Positions 1 to 10,158 of a DNA stretch of 64,000 bases are shown here, piece by piece (the first letter of the stretch is position 1; each line of letters starts with the position of its first letter). The notes below the pieces were generated by a model. That model searched no databases. It worked only from the letters and a program-made list of their open reading frames with translations, and had not been told where the DNA came from. A program made the position numbers and the translations under genes. Source of the DNA: Eucommia ulmoides (taxonomy: Eukaryota; Streptophyta; Magnoliopsida; Garryales; Eucommiaceae); the NCBI GenBank assembly GCA_016647705.1, contig CM028333.1:5983616-6047615 (forward strand), in the 5' to 3' direction.

Positions 1-130
1 TGGTTGTAGGGCTGCAGGTTGATATGCTTGTCTTCTCTCTGTTACAAATTATTAAGCATGTAATTTTGTAGCTGATTATTAGGGCCGCTTTTGTTTACTT
101 TTTGAAAACAGTTATCAAAAATTTAATTGT

Positions 131-927
131 GGGCTTATTTGGTAACGTAATTTAGCACTTAAAACTAAATAGCTTAAGTACTTATTCAATTAAGTGCGTT
201 TAAAATAAAACAGTCATTTAACACAAAGTATCACACTTAAAAATAGGCCAAAAAATTAAGTAATGTGCACATAGCTTATCATTTGTCACTGAAAAGTATA
301 CTATTCATTAATTCAAGTATCATTACACTAGAATCATTTAAAAATATAGAGAAAAAATATACCGTAAAATTGTAGAGGGAGAGGAGTAATACTAAGAAAA
401 AAATAGAGAGAAAATTGAAGAGATTTTTTTTGAGAGATCAAGTTGTAAGAAAATATTTATAAGTGAAAAAATATTCAAATAGAAAATATTTAAAAGAAAA
501 TTACTTTATCAATTCAACACTCAATAAATTCAACACTTAAATTTCAGAATTTATATTAGCTTTCAACATTTAATTTTCAATTTTATCAAAAAGGCCCCGA
601 GTAATGTGAAAACTATTTTGTAAAAGTGTTTTGGAGTTGTGTTGTTAAAAGAGTAATAGTTGTATTTTATGTTTAAAAGAAAATATTTATAAGAAAATTA
701 CTTCATCAATTCAACACTAGATAAATTCGGCACTTAAATTTCAGAATTTGAAATTCTGTACCTATAAGCTTTCAACACTTAATTTTCAATTTTATCAAAC
801 AAGCCCCAAGTATTGTGAAAACTATTTTGTAAAAATGTGTTGGAGTTGTGTTGTTAAAAGAGTAATAGTTATATTTTATGTTTCTGAAAATTGAAATTAG
901 TTGTTGGAAAATGAACCAAACAAGGCC
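131..927. repeat. MITE-like repeat with an internally duplicated arm
   Basis: The sequence opens with GGGCTTATTTGGTAACGT near 131 and closes near 927 with a sequence whose reverse complement is GGCCTTGTTTGGTTCATT, so it has imperfect inverted ends of the sort seen in hAT-like or other small non-autonomous DNA transposons. A segment of about 170 bp (510-675) recurs at 708-882 with small differences; both copies pass through a 'caa(g)gcccc' end-like motif (about 593 and 799). I see no coding potential and found no convincing target duplication. The superfamily assignment is inference. Confidence 0.4.
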
Positions 928-1031
928 TTATTACCTCATCCTAACCTAACCAGACCACTTATATATCTGGATTCTGATGCTCCCTTTTTACCTTTTTCTT
1001 CTTCCCTTTCCACTGGAACAGCTGCATCTGA

Positions 1032-1151
1032 AGCCAGCCAAGCCCACACTACCCTTTTGACGATGCCTTAGACAACAAGAAGACCCGACCCGACGAAGAG
1101 TTAGAGAAACTTTTGACCAAGCTCTTGGGCCATCCTTGTTGTGTTATTTAG
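1032..1151 (+). other. Possible terminal coding exon (39 codons), unidentified
   Basis: An open stretch reads SQPSPHYPFDDALDN then KKTRPDEELEKLLTKLLG and ends GHPCCVI followed by TAG at 1149-1151. The composition is charged and helix-prone, unlike the surrounding AT-rich repeat DNA. The last four residues (C-C-V-I) would fit a CaaX prenylation box, but this may be chance. Candidate splice acceptors (an AG at 1019-1020 and another near 1031) precede it. I recognise no family and see no upstream exon in the window, so it may be a gene relic or nothing. Confidence 0.2.
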
Positions 1152-1861
1152 GCCTACCTTTTTAATTTATCAATGCAAGTCTATGTTAGAACATCCATTA
1201 TGCCCTTGTACCTAGTGTTACCAAAAGTATGTGTTTCCAAATCTAATGTGTTTGAATCATTTTTTTGGGTGCAATTTAGTGACATTTTGAATATATGCTA
1301 CTGATAAAATTGCATCATATATCGTGTATTTGATATTATAACCAGTGCAGTTTTTGAATTGAAAGCAGTAGAGTTTGTAAATAGAATGGTGCTTGGAATT
1401 ATGATTTCTGGCCAGTTTATGGAGGGAGGAGGTATGCAGGGGGTGGAACCAGCCCTACAAGTTAGGGGTACCAACTGCAATTTAAGGGCTATTTGTACAT
1501 TTTTAACAGTATTTTTAAAAAGACACATGAATCCCTATTGTTTTTCTAAATTTTACCCGTGCCAGGACCACCCCCAGCCTCCCTTCCATCCGTCCTGGGA
1601 CGTATGTTTTCTCCTCCAATTTTTGTTCTTTTTTTTAGGGTTTTATGCTTCTGGATTTGTTGTCGTCTGGTTTTCCAGGGTAATCGGAGTCTCTTTTCCT
1701 CAAACCTAGCGGTGCTTAGACTGTCCCATAATAGCAGGAAGAGTATTGATAATTTGCCAGTGGTTTTAGCTTCTGTAAGTTTCTCTCTTACCAGCCTCAT
1801 TAGGAGGATGAGTATTGATGCTTGTGTTGTATTTGATACGAGGATGCGGCACATTTAAAAA
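1152..1861. other. No gene recognised
   Basis: This interval carries short overlapping open frames on both strands but none shows a recognisable domain, splice structure or codon pattern. I see no repeat boundary until the target-site-like sequence at 1853-1861 that precedes the next element. Confidence 0.5.
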
Positions 1862-2980
1862 AGGGCAAATTCCATGATAAACCTTTTAAACGATGACCAT
1901 GTTTCTATGTGATACAAACATATGGTGTAATAAGTTTGTACGCTTCACTTTAAATCCTGTATCTTTAATTACGGTTTTCATTAGTTCATCCGTCTAATTT
2001 AGCTATTAAATTAGGCAGGAATGAGGAAAAAATTGTAAATTAATTATTATTATTATTTTTTTTTTCTTTCTCTTCTTTTTTTCTTCTTCTTTCTTCTTCA
2101 CCGGGCAAGCACCACCCCACCCCTGCAACTCTTTGGCACCGCCGCTTTGGAGCTCCTGCAACTCTTTGGCACCGCCGCTTTGGAGCTTTTGTTCCATCTT
2201 TGCGTTCCTCTTCTTCACGGTGGAGTTTGAATGTGCCAAAAGACGAAAGTGTCCTTGCCGTTGCTGTTGCTCCGGTTGAGGTCTTGGAACTTGTCTTGGA
2301 ACTTCAACCGCTTCGACGAATTTCTGAGAATCGAATTTCCGAGATTTCAACATAGCCCGTGAGGTATTTCCGAGAATCAAGTTCTGATTTGATCATCAAA
2401 TTACCCATCTAACGAATTTTCGACCTCGGATCGCCCATGACATGTCTCCCACTGGAAAGTGGCGCAAGCACTTTAGTAAATAAAGCTCAAGGTCTTTAGT
2501 AAATAAAGCTCAAGGTTAGACATTGACGATAACCCTTTTCTTTGCGCGTTGCCTCCGAGATTTGTGTTCATCTCGAATCCAATGGGTAGGAAACCCAAAA
2601 TTGGCCGGTGTTCTTCAAGGTTTTAATCGATAATGTAGAAAAAAAAATCATGTGTTCCCTTTTTATTTTCTCCAATTTATGGATCTGTTTCTGTGTTTGA
2701 TGAGAATCCAATTCAAATTATGGATGTGTTTTCGGATATCAAGCTAAGCTCAATTTTCTTGCTATTTGGATCTATTTTTCCGAGTGAATTGATTTTTAGG
2801 TGTTGAAAAATGGTTGAATCAGGGGAGTCATGGGTAGTGAAGATAGCACAGATGGTGGGGGTTGCTCGGTGAAGCAAAAACTCCGGCGCAGCGGTGGGGT
2901 TGCTCGGTGAAGATACACAAATGGGTAGTGGAGCAAAAGATCCGTCGTGGCGGTGGCGGTGGTGCCCGGTGAAGAAGAAG

Positions 2981-3012
<32 letters not shown>

Positions 3013-3209
3013 GAAAAAGCAATAGAAAAAAATTTAAAAAATTGTAAATTTATAAATGTGCCCTCATTTTTGTCTAATTTAATTGTTAAATTAGACAGAA
3101 TGACTAATTAAAATCGTGATTAAAGATATAGTGTTTAAAATGAAATATAAAAATTTGTTGGACCCTTTAGAAATATGATTATAATTAGAGGGTTTAAAAT
3201 AGAATTTGC
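1862..3209. mobile_element. TIR foldback element, possibly MULE-type, non-autonomous
   Basis: The left end (CAAATTCCATGATAAACC, about 1866) is matched by the reverse complement of the right end (CAAATTCTATTTTAAACC, about 3190-3207). Similarity between the arms continues inward for roughly 150 bp, through a 'cacttta..tatctttaat' and a 'gtctaattta' stretch. Flanks ATTTAAAAA (1853-1861) and ATTTGAAAA (3210-3218) could be a 9-bp target duplication with one mismatch, the length used by Mutator-like elements. The interior also has inverted symmetry: a CTTCTTCACCGGGCA-like segment near 2092 and its complement near 2968. A 33-bp unit containing CTCTTTGGCACCGCCGC is repeated in tandem around 2127-2190. 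No transposase is encoded. Confidence 0.45.
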
Positions 3210-4231
3210 ATTTGAAAAATGAGGATATGTGTACGGCTACGGCTGGGATATGACATTATATTATTATTGTGTCTGTTAAGTGTTTGAGTTAATTGACTTT
3301 TATTTTCTTTTAGTACCCATAGTATCAATATATTAAAAAGGGATGTAATATTTTTTAAAAAGTTTGCCGCTTCTCTTGTACCTTTTGTATTCTTTATTTT
3401 ATTTACATTTGTTACCCATTATATTTTTAAAATACTAAACATTACCCAACCGTATACCCTTAATGTATCCTGACACGTCCTAGATGTATCAAACTTAAAA
3501 TTTATTTATTTTTCTTCTCAAGGACACTCCGATACATATCACGTACGTATCTCTCGTGTTTCCGTATCCGATATGTGTTTGATACACATAAGGCGACTTT
3601 TGGTGAAGTATCTGTGTGTCCTAGTGTCCTGATTTTATTTTGCTACAATGTTGTATAAAATTTGATGAATGGGTAGTCTCCCCCCCAACCCCACCTCCAT
3701 GCCCATATCTCAATGTAACATCACAATTTTCTTTTAATCATTTTGTTTTTGGGTGATTAATCTGAACCAGACATTGCTATAAGCTTTCTGTGGGTTTATT
3801 ACCTGTAATTCAAATTTGGCAAGGAGATAAAGAGGAGATGTGGTTGAGCCGTAGGAGAAAAGGTAAAGTGGGTGAGAAAATGATGGGTTCCAGCAAATAT
3901 GGCCTTCACATGCACTGGTTTCAAACATGTCTGATGTCCTCATATTTCTTCTATATACGCAAAAAAGGTTTCACAGGCATCATGAATCTCCCTTTTCCAC
4001 TCTTTTGTTTCCCTAAATAGCATCCACATCACGCCCATGCCTTTCCAATGCAACTTCCTCCCCGCCCACCCTACACCCCCTACCCCCCACCCCCACCCCC
4101 ACCCCCACCGCCTATATCTTCATTTTCTGTTTCTTTTTTCTGCATCACTGGCTCTTCTCACTATTCTTTCTTTCATCTTCTTCATTTGAATTGAATGCAT
4201 TGATATTCATCTGAGTTCTTGCATGTGGATG
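3210..4231. other. Intergenic DNA upstream of MIR169
   Basis: No gene is recognised here. A pyrimidine-rich stretch with (CCCCCA)n lies at about 4071-4110 and is followed by CTATATCTTC (4112-4121). That could act as a TATA-like element for a plus-strand transcript through the MIR169 hairpin, but this is weak, composition-based evidence. CT-rich sequence between 4130 and 4185 would then be the 5' part of the primary transcript. Confidence 0.3.
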
Positions 4232-4352
4232 CAAGGTATATAGCTCGTGCAGCCAAGGATGACTTGCCGACTCCCCCCCTCTTACGTCTGCCACAGGGTG
4301 AGATAGTAGTCGTCGGCAAGTTGTCCTTGGCTACATGACTGCCTGGTATTCT
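4232..4352 (+). ncRNA. MIR169: MIR169 precursor hairpin
   Basis: Positions 4250-4270 match the plant miR169 mature sequence from memory (core AGCCAAGGATGACTTGCC). The opposite arm, about 4314-4336, contains GGCAAGTTGTCCTTGGCTAC, whose reverse complement pairs with the mature arm apart from two adjacent mismatches. The loop is about 43 nt and contains a run of C. Pairing continues a few bases past the duplex on both sides (CTCGTG with CATGAC), as expected for a DCL1-processed precursor. miR169 is known to direct cleavage of NF-YA (HAP2) mRNAs and is linked to drought, nitrogen and development. The gene is transcribed toward PNSL2, whose stop codon lies about 300 bp away on the other strand. 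A minus-strand open frame across this hairpin is a shadow. The family call is strong; the family member is not resolved. Confidence 0.9.
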
Positions 4353-4589
4353 CATGATAGATCTCCGATGATCTAGAAGAGTCTCTGACGTCGTGCATGT
4401 GGACGGCTGTAAGTTCTTTCTGAACACACTATTTTTTGTATGCCGGTTTAATATGCTTTTACCATATAATCTTATTCTATAAATCAAAATATATTTTATA
4501 TTTGAGACATTTTTGACCATTGGATGATTGAAAATGTTTCTAACTAGTTGATTTAGATTTTGCTAAGAAACTAGATAACAAAGCACAAA

Positions 4590-4591
<2 letters not shown>

Positions 4592-4623
<32 letters not shown>
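4592..4623. repeat. (TA)n microsatellite
   Basis: About 16 TA units lie just beyond the PNSL2 stop codon, in its probable 3' untranslated or flanking region. Such tracts vary in length between individuals. Confidence 0.9.
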
Positions 4624-4625
<2 letters not shown>

Positions 4626-4649
4626 CATAATGTATGTAGGTATTATGGG

Positions 4650-7600
4650 CTATAGCAATGCGACAAGAGCATCTATTGACTTCAGTGTCTTCTCATAGTA
4701 TAGGTAGGATTCGTACACCCTGGGTGTTCGAACATGAATATCCAGCTGCAATCACAACCAAAATACAGCAGTCATAATCACCATCATCGGTAAACAAAAG
4801 CCTGATATTATGGGTAAAGTAAAACTAAAGTTGCACGGAAAATCACATATGCAATCCAAAAAGAGAAAAAAAGGTGTTTCTAATGATTCATGAAAGGTGC
4901 AAAAACATTATTAAGTGATGCAGAAACTTGGGAAGTTACCTCTATGCAGATCTGAGAAGAATGCAGAGGTAAAGGAAGGGAAGACACTCCCCAAGATACC
5001 ATGGCTGATTGTGGTACTGTTTTTGCTAGTAATATTAATGTTCCAATTGGGGAACCGAGTAGAGGTAAAAAATAATCTCTGCCACTCAAGACCCTAGGGA
5101 TAAGAATGAGTCAGATAGTGTCAAGATGAAAGGAGTTAGAAATCTAGCTGATGAAGAGGAGGAAGTTTTATCGGAGGGCGTGATCTGGGAGGCTAATAAG
5201 AATTCGAATCAAGATTCTGATTCTCAGCAAATTTCGAATCTCAATCTCTCTCCTAGGTGAGTTAGTGAGGAGGTCAATTGTGATGAGGATGAGGATGACT
5301 TTAAGCAGGTTTCCTATAAAAGGAGAAACAAAAAGAAGTTACAATTCCTAATCAGAGGAGTTACAACTAGATCAATGGGATCAACAAGATCGATGGAAAG
5401 AAATTATCACTCCAGTTACATGGACGATTTTTTGTATTGGGATGAGTGATTTTGTTTGATTTGATTTTTCTTTTTTCTTTTTTGCTTTTTGCTATTTCTT
5501 CCTTCTATCAGTATTGGCCTAGTCTCCTGATAGGTTTGTTTGGTTTTTATTTTCTAATAATTTTTTATTTAAAAAAAGAAGAAGTGATGCAGCAACACGT
5601 TATTTCTACTTAGTTGAATCAGATGAATATATCATGCCGAAATTCATTTGTGATTAGGGAAAATTTCATTTTTGGTCCTTAAAAGTATAGTATGGGAGGT
5701 TAAGTGTACCATGAGGGTTTGTCAAATTGCATATTTGATCCCTTAACTTTCACATTTGTTTTAATTCTGTAAAAAGTAAAAACTTTGTTAATAATTTTGG
5801 ACATAAAATGGGTTGTGCTCGGCACGTGGTCTTTTAGCATGTATGTTTTTGTCATTTTGTCACTTCACTAAACGTAAGACTTTTTTTTTTTTCCTAATAA
5901 CGAGTTAAACTTCTCTCTCTTATTCTTTAGATTTGGGAAAAAACGTCTTAGATTTAATATAGTGATGAAATGTCTAAATATTTCCATTAGAAGACCACTT
6001 GCAGCGAACAATCCGTTTTTCATTCAAAATCAAACGTTTTTTATTTTGTGGAATTGGATGACTAAATGTGCAATTTGGTCTCTGACGAGGCCTCTAATTC
6101 GTCCCTTTCTGGAGTGCAGTTAGTCATGTTAGGATGTAAAAGTTTTATCCAAGAGGAGTGTATGGAGGAAGGCTTCCAGTAGTTCTCTAGACAAGTGAGA
6201 AATTCTGGAAGCAAAAGAAGAAGTATATTGGGAACATCTGTCAATCACTTCTTATTCCTATTCTTCCACACTTGCCAGATGGTAGCAATGAAAAAGTAGG
6301 AACTTCAACGGTTGAGATCCTATTGAAATTTGCCTTGATCCTAGAAAATGGCCAACACCCACATTTGCTTTGTGGAATCTCCTTAACACATGACATTCCT
6401 CATTGATAATATGCAAGATTAGTAATAGTAACCATCCTCCTACATCATTCAAGATGTCAAAAACCTTCATATTGTACATCTCCTGAATATTTAGTCCCTA
6501 GAGGATTTTTTACCCTAGTAAGGGATGGTCATGGGCCGGATTTTGATTACGGTATTACACAAAAATGTTAGGCCCTAATCCAACCCGGCCCTATGATCGG
6601 GGCCTAATTTCATACCCAAGCCCAGCCCTACAAAAAAAAATTAAGCCCAGGCTCAGCCCTAGCCCGACCCTATAATTTTTTTTTTAAAATTTAAAAACTA
6701 AATACTAAAATTACAAAATGGCCCCTCAACTCTCTCTCTATGGAGATGAATGAAACTAGAGTTTGCTAAATTATCTAGTTGAAATTGAAAATTACAAAAT
6801 GGTCCCTCAACTCTTTCTTTATGGATATATATATAATTTTTTTTTTTTTTATATTTTAAAAAAGTTTGGGCCGGGTCGGCCCTAAACAAAAATGATCAAG
6901 CTCTAGCCCGGCCTTAAAAATGAATGGCCCTTAGTCTTTAGGCCTTAGTCTGGCCCATGGGCTCAAACACCAAGCCCAAGCCCTAAAAAAATAGGGCCGG
7001 GCTGGGCGGGCCGATCGGGCCCATTTGAGCTATACTTTCTTTAAAGTTCTTATTCGAGGTTATCTAGATATATAGAGAATTTCTGATCTTGGGTTTTCTA
7101 GATTCTTTTTAATTGGGCAAGAATGTTACTTTTCTTCTTAAAAATGTTACGAAATGGTTCCACTTCTTGAGAATATTAGTCAAATTATCTAGTTTTAGAG
7201 TCAGATTAGGATCCCAACAATTTTTCAAAAGATTGTAGAATTTAGGGTGGGTTAGCCTCATAAATTCAAAACGGAAAGGCTTTTTAAGAAACTGAGAATC
7301 ATAATATTTCAAAACATATATGATTAAAGCAGAGTAGTCAGAGTACATATATGGCAGGTTTTCAACCATGGCATTAGGGAAAAAGTGCACCTTCTACTTG
7401 GCTCTGTCAAGTCTTTAATTGATCTTGATCCAATTTTGACAAGTCTGAGACCACGTTATGTGAGGTCCAGTATTGAACAATCCACAATCATTCACATTCT
7501 TACTGAATTTATTGATTCTAAGAAGATTGCGGGAACTGCAAGAGCCCAGTTTCCCACTATGAGTAGTGATCCTGCCGCAAGCCAAGACATGTCGTTATTC

Positions 7601-9391
7601 TGGCAGAAATCCCTAAGCTCTCTCCACAGCTTCTCTTTCTTTCTCGGGTTGGGATTGGCATAAACCGCGGAGAGGACCCAAGTTGTTTTTATTAACCATT
7701 GAGTGGATGACTTGGTTCTTTATGGATATGGCCTAGATCTTAAGTTTTTTTGGAACCCACATAACCCAAATTCCTCTCTCTTCCTTAAGAATTGATGTGT
7801 AAACCCAAATTATTGAAAAAGTTCCCCATGGAATTAAGCTCTACCATTGTTTCCATCAGCACACCAAGTTAGGGCAGTAATTACTAGCCAGATCTCTAAT
7901 TGCATTTTTGAAATTGTCATTACCTGCGCCTCTACAGTTCCAGATCAGAAGCTTTTATCGATCGTCTGCTTGGTAGGGAAGCAGGAGTTTCCATCTCCCG
8001 ACACATTGTTCCCATGCAATTATAAATAGCAATTCAAGAAACAGGGTTGCAGTTTCGCTCCTTTCGATTATCCTTACTGCCAACCGCACTCTTTCTAAAA
8101 TACAAAATATTTCCACACAGTGAATCATCCATTCCTCCTGTTCTGGGAACAGGGAAAAAGGATTCTTTAGGAGGAGGAATCGGATTTGGTCTTCCATACT
8201 TACTCCGATTCCTTCATTTTCTTCTAAGCTGGGTCTTGGTTTCCGGCTGTAGTTCTTACATGACTCGACTCTGATCCGGTTCTGGTCCCGACACCAGAAT
8301 CTTCTCCGGCGTAGGATTCTGGTTTTCTCCAAGGCCTTTGAAAGGGCAAAACTCTGCCCGATCATTTACTCTTGCACATGCATAGCACAGAGCATGTAAG
8401 CTCTCGTATCCTACATTGCAGATTCTTCGTTTATTTCATATTGAGCAATTGGAGGCTTGGTAAGGTCCAGCTCAATGCATATTCTTACAAACTTACCTAT
8501 AATAAGGCCTCATTGTTTCCATCCATCTTATTTAATAGGTATTCCCATTATTTTACCGATGTTGTACAATATGGGTGGTTCGTATTCTTCAAAGACGCTT
8601 ATTTTTTCATTTATCTAGGAAATAATTACCAACAAAGTGTGAACCCAAGATGCGTCAGTTCGGTTGGTAAAGAGAGGGTTCATTTTTTTAGTTTGACTCT
8701 AGTTTGGTTGGCAAAGAGAGGGTTCATTTTTTTAGTTTGACTCTACTGAAGAATACTTTAATAGTTAAATCTTGAATTTATTAAAAAAATACCAGTCCGA
8801 TGTGGATTGGTGCGCTCTTAAAATAATTCAAGGAGATAATTAGTCGAGGTTTAATCTAACAGACACACCTTACTATAAAAATAATAGAAAACTGTGTATA
8901 GATATGGTATATTGGCTTACATCGGTCATGCTATCAACCAAGTCATTGGCCGCTTGTACATAAGCTCCTCGCCGGCTCTCCGGCACCGTCGCCATCGCAT
9001 TCGTCATATCCTGAGACAGATACGCCTGCTTCAGCCGGATGTAGAACAGCACATACCTCCACGACATAGTATCGAGCATCTCCCTAATGCTGTGGAGTCC
9101 TTCCGCCGTCTGCCGAATTCTCGCCGCTGCATCCTCCGGCGAAAGCCCCGGCTCGAAGAACCGTTCCTTGAGAAAGGAGCGCGTGCCCCACTTCTCCGCC
9201 AACGCTAGTGGCGCCGCCCCGAATGCTGCAACTGAACCGGCCAGAAATGTCGCGACGAATTTTCTCTTGGTGGTCGAGTTTTCATCGGCGGAAATTGACG
9301 ACCGTATGGACGGGATAGTCCGGTGCCGGCGACGGTAGAGTGTGGTGAATTGGGCGTGGAATAGAGTAGTGGGGTTAATGAAGGCGCTCAT
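4650..9391 (-). CDS. PNSL2: PNSL2, PsbQ-like lumenal subunit of chloroplast NDH
   Basis: Two exons on the minus strand, 9391-8921 (157 codons) and 4745-4650 (31 codons plus TAG), join in phase 0 to give 188 residues, the usual size for this family. The donor GTAAGC follows MTD and the acceptor TGCAG precedes LDIHVRTP. The N-terminus is a bipartite chloroplast-to-lumen signal: an R/S-rich transit part to about residue 40, then TKRK, a hydrophobic stretch and ALA|E at 63-66, suggesting cleavage after residue 65 (KR in place of a twin arginine). The mature part is a PsbQ-like four-helix protein with EKWGTRSFLKERFF, PGLSPEDAAARI, MSWRYVLFYIRLKQAYLSQD and, in exon 2, RVYESYLYYEKTLKSID. In Arabidopsis the homologue is part of the lumenal subcomplex of the NDH-PSI supercomplex needed for cyclic electron flow. 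The intron is 4175 bp and full of LINE debris. Without exon 2 the first exon reads through into intron and would be misannotated as a 172-residue protein. Confidence 0.93.
4913..5592 (+). mobile_element. 5'-truncated LINE insertion with 11-bp target duplication
   Basis: The direct repeat AAGTGATGCAG (4913-4923 and 5582-5592) brackets an insertion that ends in an A-rich tail (about 5570-5580), the signature of target-primed reverse transcription. The interior reads, with frame breaks, as the acidic C-terminal part of a LINE first ORF: ADEEEEVLSEGVIWEANKNS, then DEDEDDFKQVSYKRRNKKK and TTRSMG, with one internal stop. A T-rich 3' region containing TTGGCCTAGTCTCCTGATAG follows. There is no reverse transcriptase. 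It sits in the PNSL2 intron, antisense to that gene. Confidence 0.7.
5593..6229. other. PNSL2 intron, unclassified repeat-like DNA
   Basis: The stretch beginning AAAATTTCATTTTTGGTCC (about 5658) resembles the ends of common plant DNA transposons, but I could not find a matching second end. A T-run lies at 5881-5892. There is no coding potential. Confidence 0.35.
6230..6500 (-). pseudogene. LINE ORF2 C-terminal remnant
   Basis: Read on the minus strand across one or two frame changes, the sequence gives FFIATIWQVWKNRNK near 6245-6290, which fits the tail of plant L1-type ORF2 proteins (IW..WK.RN). Upstream in the same strand (about 6300-6480) are further ORF2-like but scrambled residues. It is in the same orientation as the endonuclease fragment at 7046-8040 and was probably continuous with it before insertion and deletion. 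The reverse transcriptase domain is missing. Confidence 0.5.
6505..7045. mobile_element. GGGCCGG-rich insertion splitting the LINE
   Basis: This block is dominated by repeated GGCCC/GGGCCGG words (for example about 6532-6680 and 6865-7025) that are unlike the flanking LINE. It starts with AAGGGATGGTCATGGGCCGG and ends with GGGCCGATCGGGCCCATTTG, giving imperfectly inverted ends reminiscent of hAT-type MITEs whose consensus begins with a similar GGGATGG motif. Two near-identical segments (GTCCCTCAACTCT-like, near 6720 and 6800) lie inside. I could not confirm an 8-bp target duplication. Confidence 0.4.
7046..8040 (-). pseudogene. LINE (L1-type) endonuclease-domain relic
   Basis: On the minus strand LLIWNCRGAGNDNFKNAIRD (from about 7955) is the start of an L1-type apurinic endonuclease domain. 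It continues, with stops and frameshifts, through GIWVMW, EKEREAVERA, INKFSKNVNDCGLFN, WSQ and FPNAMVENLPYMYSDYSALI to RFEFMRLTHP and KKWNHFV, then out of frame to a segment like KSNILAQLKRI. The order and spacing match the endonuclease and its C-terminal linker. No intact reading frame and no reverse transcriptase remain. The upstream open frame at 8041-8365 could be part of the same element but shows no recognisable domain. It lies in the sense direction of the PNSL2 intron. Confidence 0.75.
8662..8745. repeat. 42-bp tandem duplication in the PNSL2 intron
   Basis: Two near-identical copies carry GAGAGGGTTCATTTTTTTAG and end TTTGACTCTA(C). The copies differ by one base (GTTGGTAAAG against GTTGGCAAAG), so the duplication is fairly recent. 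It is non-coding. Confidence 0.85.
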
Positions 9392-9525
9392 AGTGTAAAG
9401 AAAACTGAATTTTGGAAATTCAGGGAAACTTGCAGGAAAAAAATGTTATTGATGGATAAAAATCTTGGGCAGGTTTCGTGGCTGACCGATGTGACCGTCA
9501 ATCCAACATGGACCTTCGCTTTTGG

Positions 9526-9535
9526 TGACGTGGCA
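9526..9535 (-). promoter_or_regulatory. ACGT-core element upstream of PNSL2
   Basis: The plus strand reads TGACGTGGCA, a C-box/G-box hybrid with an ACGT core, about 135 bp upstream of the PNSL2 start codon. Such sites are bound by plant bZIP factors and are common in light-regulated photosynthesis promoters. No clear TATA box lies at the usual distance. The regulatory role is inferred from motif and position only. Confidence 0.35.
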
Positions 9536-9639
9536 TCCGTTATCCTGAAAGAAAATGGGCCAGCATTTGATTTCCTTTGTCTGAAAGCCCAAACCAACAA
9601 CAATTTTCACTTACTATCCGTCTACAATTTTTTGAAATA

Positions 9640-10158
9640 ATTGAAAGTTATTGTACGCTATAAATATTATTATAATTTTTTTATATAAAAAAATTATTGT
9701 TACGATACGATAATTTTAAATTTTTAAAAAAATTACTGTATCACATGGATTGAATGAGCAAAAATTTTAATTTGGTAGACTGTTCACCGATTTTTTTTTA
9801 TATTTAGTGAAAATTATTTGTAGCTTACACCAAATTAGTAAAATTTCTTAAACCAATCAATCATTTTACTTTGATCTCACTTATTAAATTTCATAAAAAA
9901 ATTAATGCTCCAATTAGAGTTACATCGTTGGCCGCTGCTCTATTGCCGTCGTACTCCGATCTCACTTAATAGATTTGGCGTGTTTTTGGTTCAAATTTTC
10001 AACATCATTTTATTCTAATTTTGATACCGACCTAATTAAGCCTTGAAAATTTAGCTATTTGCTATTTAGAGTATCCAATTATTTTAAGGCAATTATTAGA
10101 TATTATTGGTGTTTGTGCAGTTTTAAGAAATAAAATATTTATCTATGTATTTGTTTTT
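9640..10158. other. Intergenic AT-rich DNA
   Basis: No gene or clear repeat end is seen. It separates the PNSL2 promoter from the left boundary proposed for the composite Mutator-like element. Confidence 0.4.

Noticed and set aside
4182-4520. 112-residue minus-strand frame over the MIR169 region
   Set aside because: It is the antisense shadow of the miRNA hairpin, with no domain.
8873-8920. Extension of PNSL2 exon 1 into VSQYTISIHSFLLFL
   Set aside because: This is intron read-through; the true continuation is the exon at 4650-4745.
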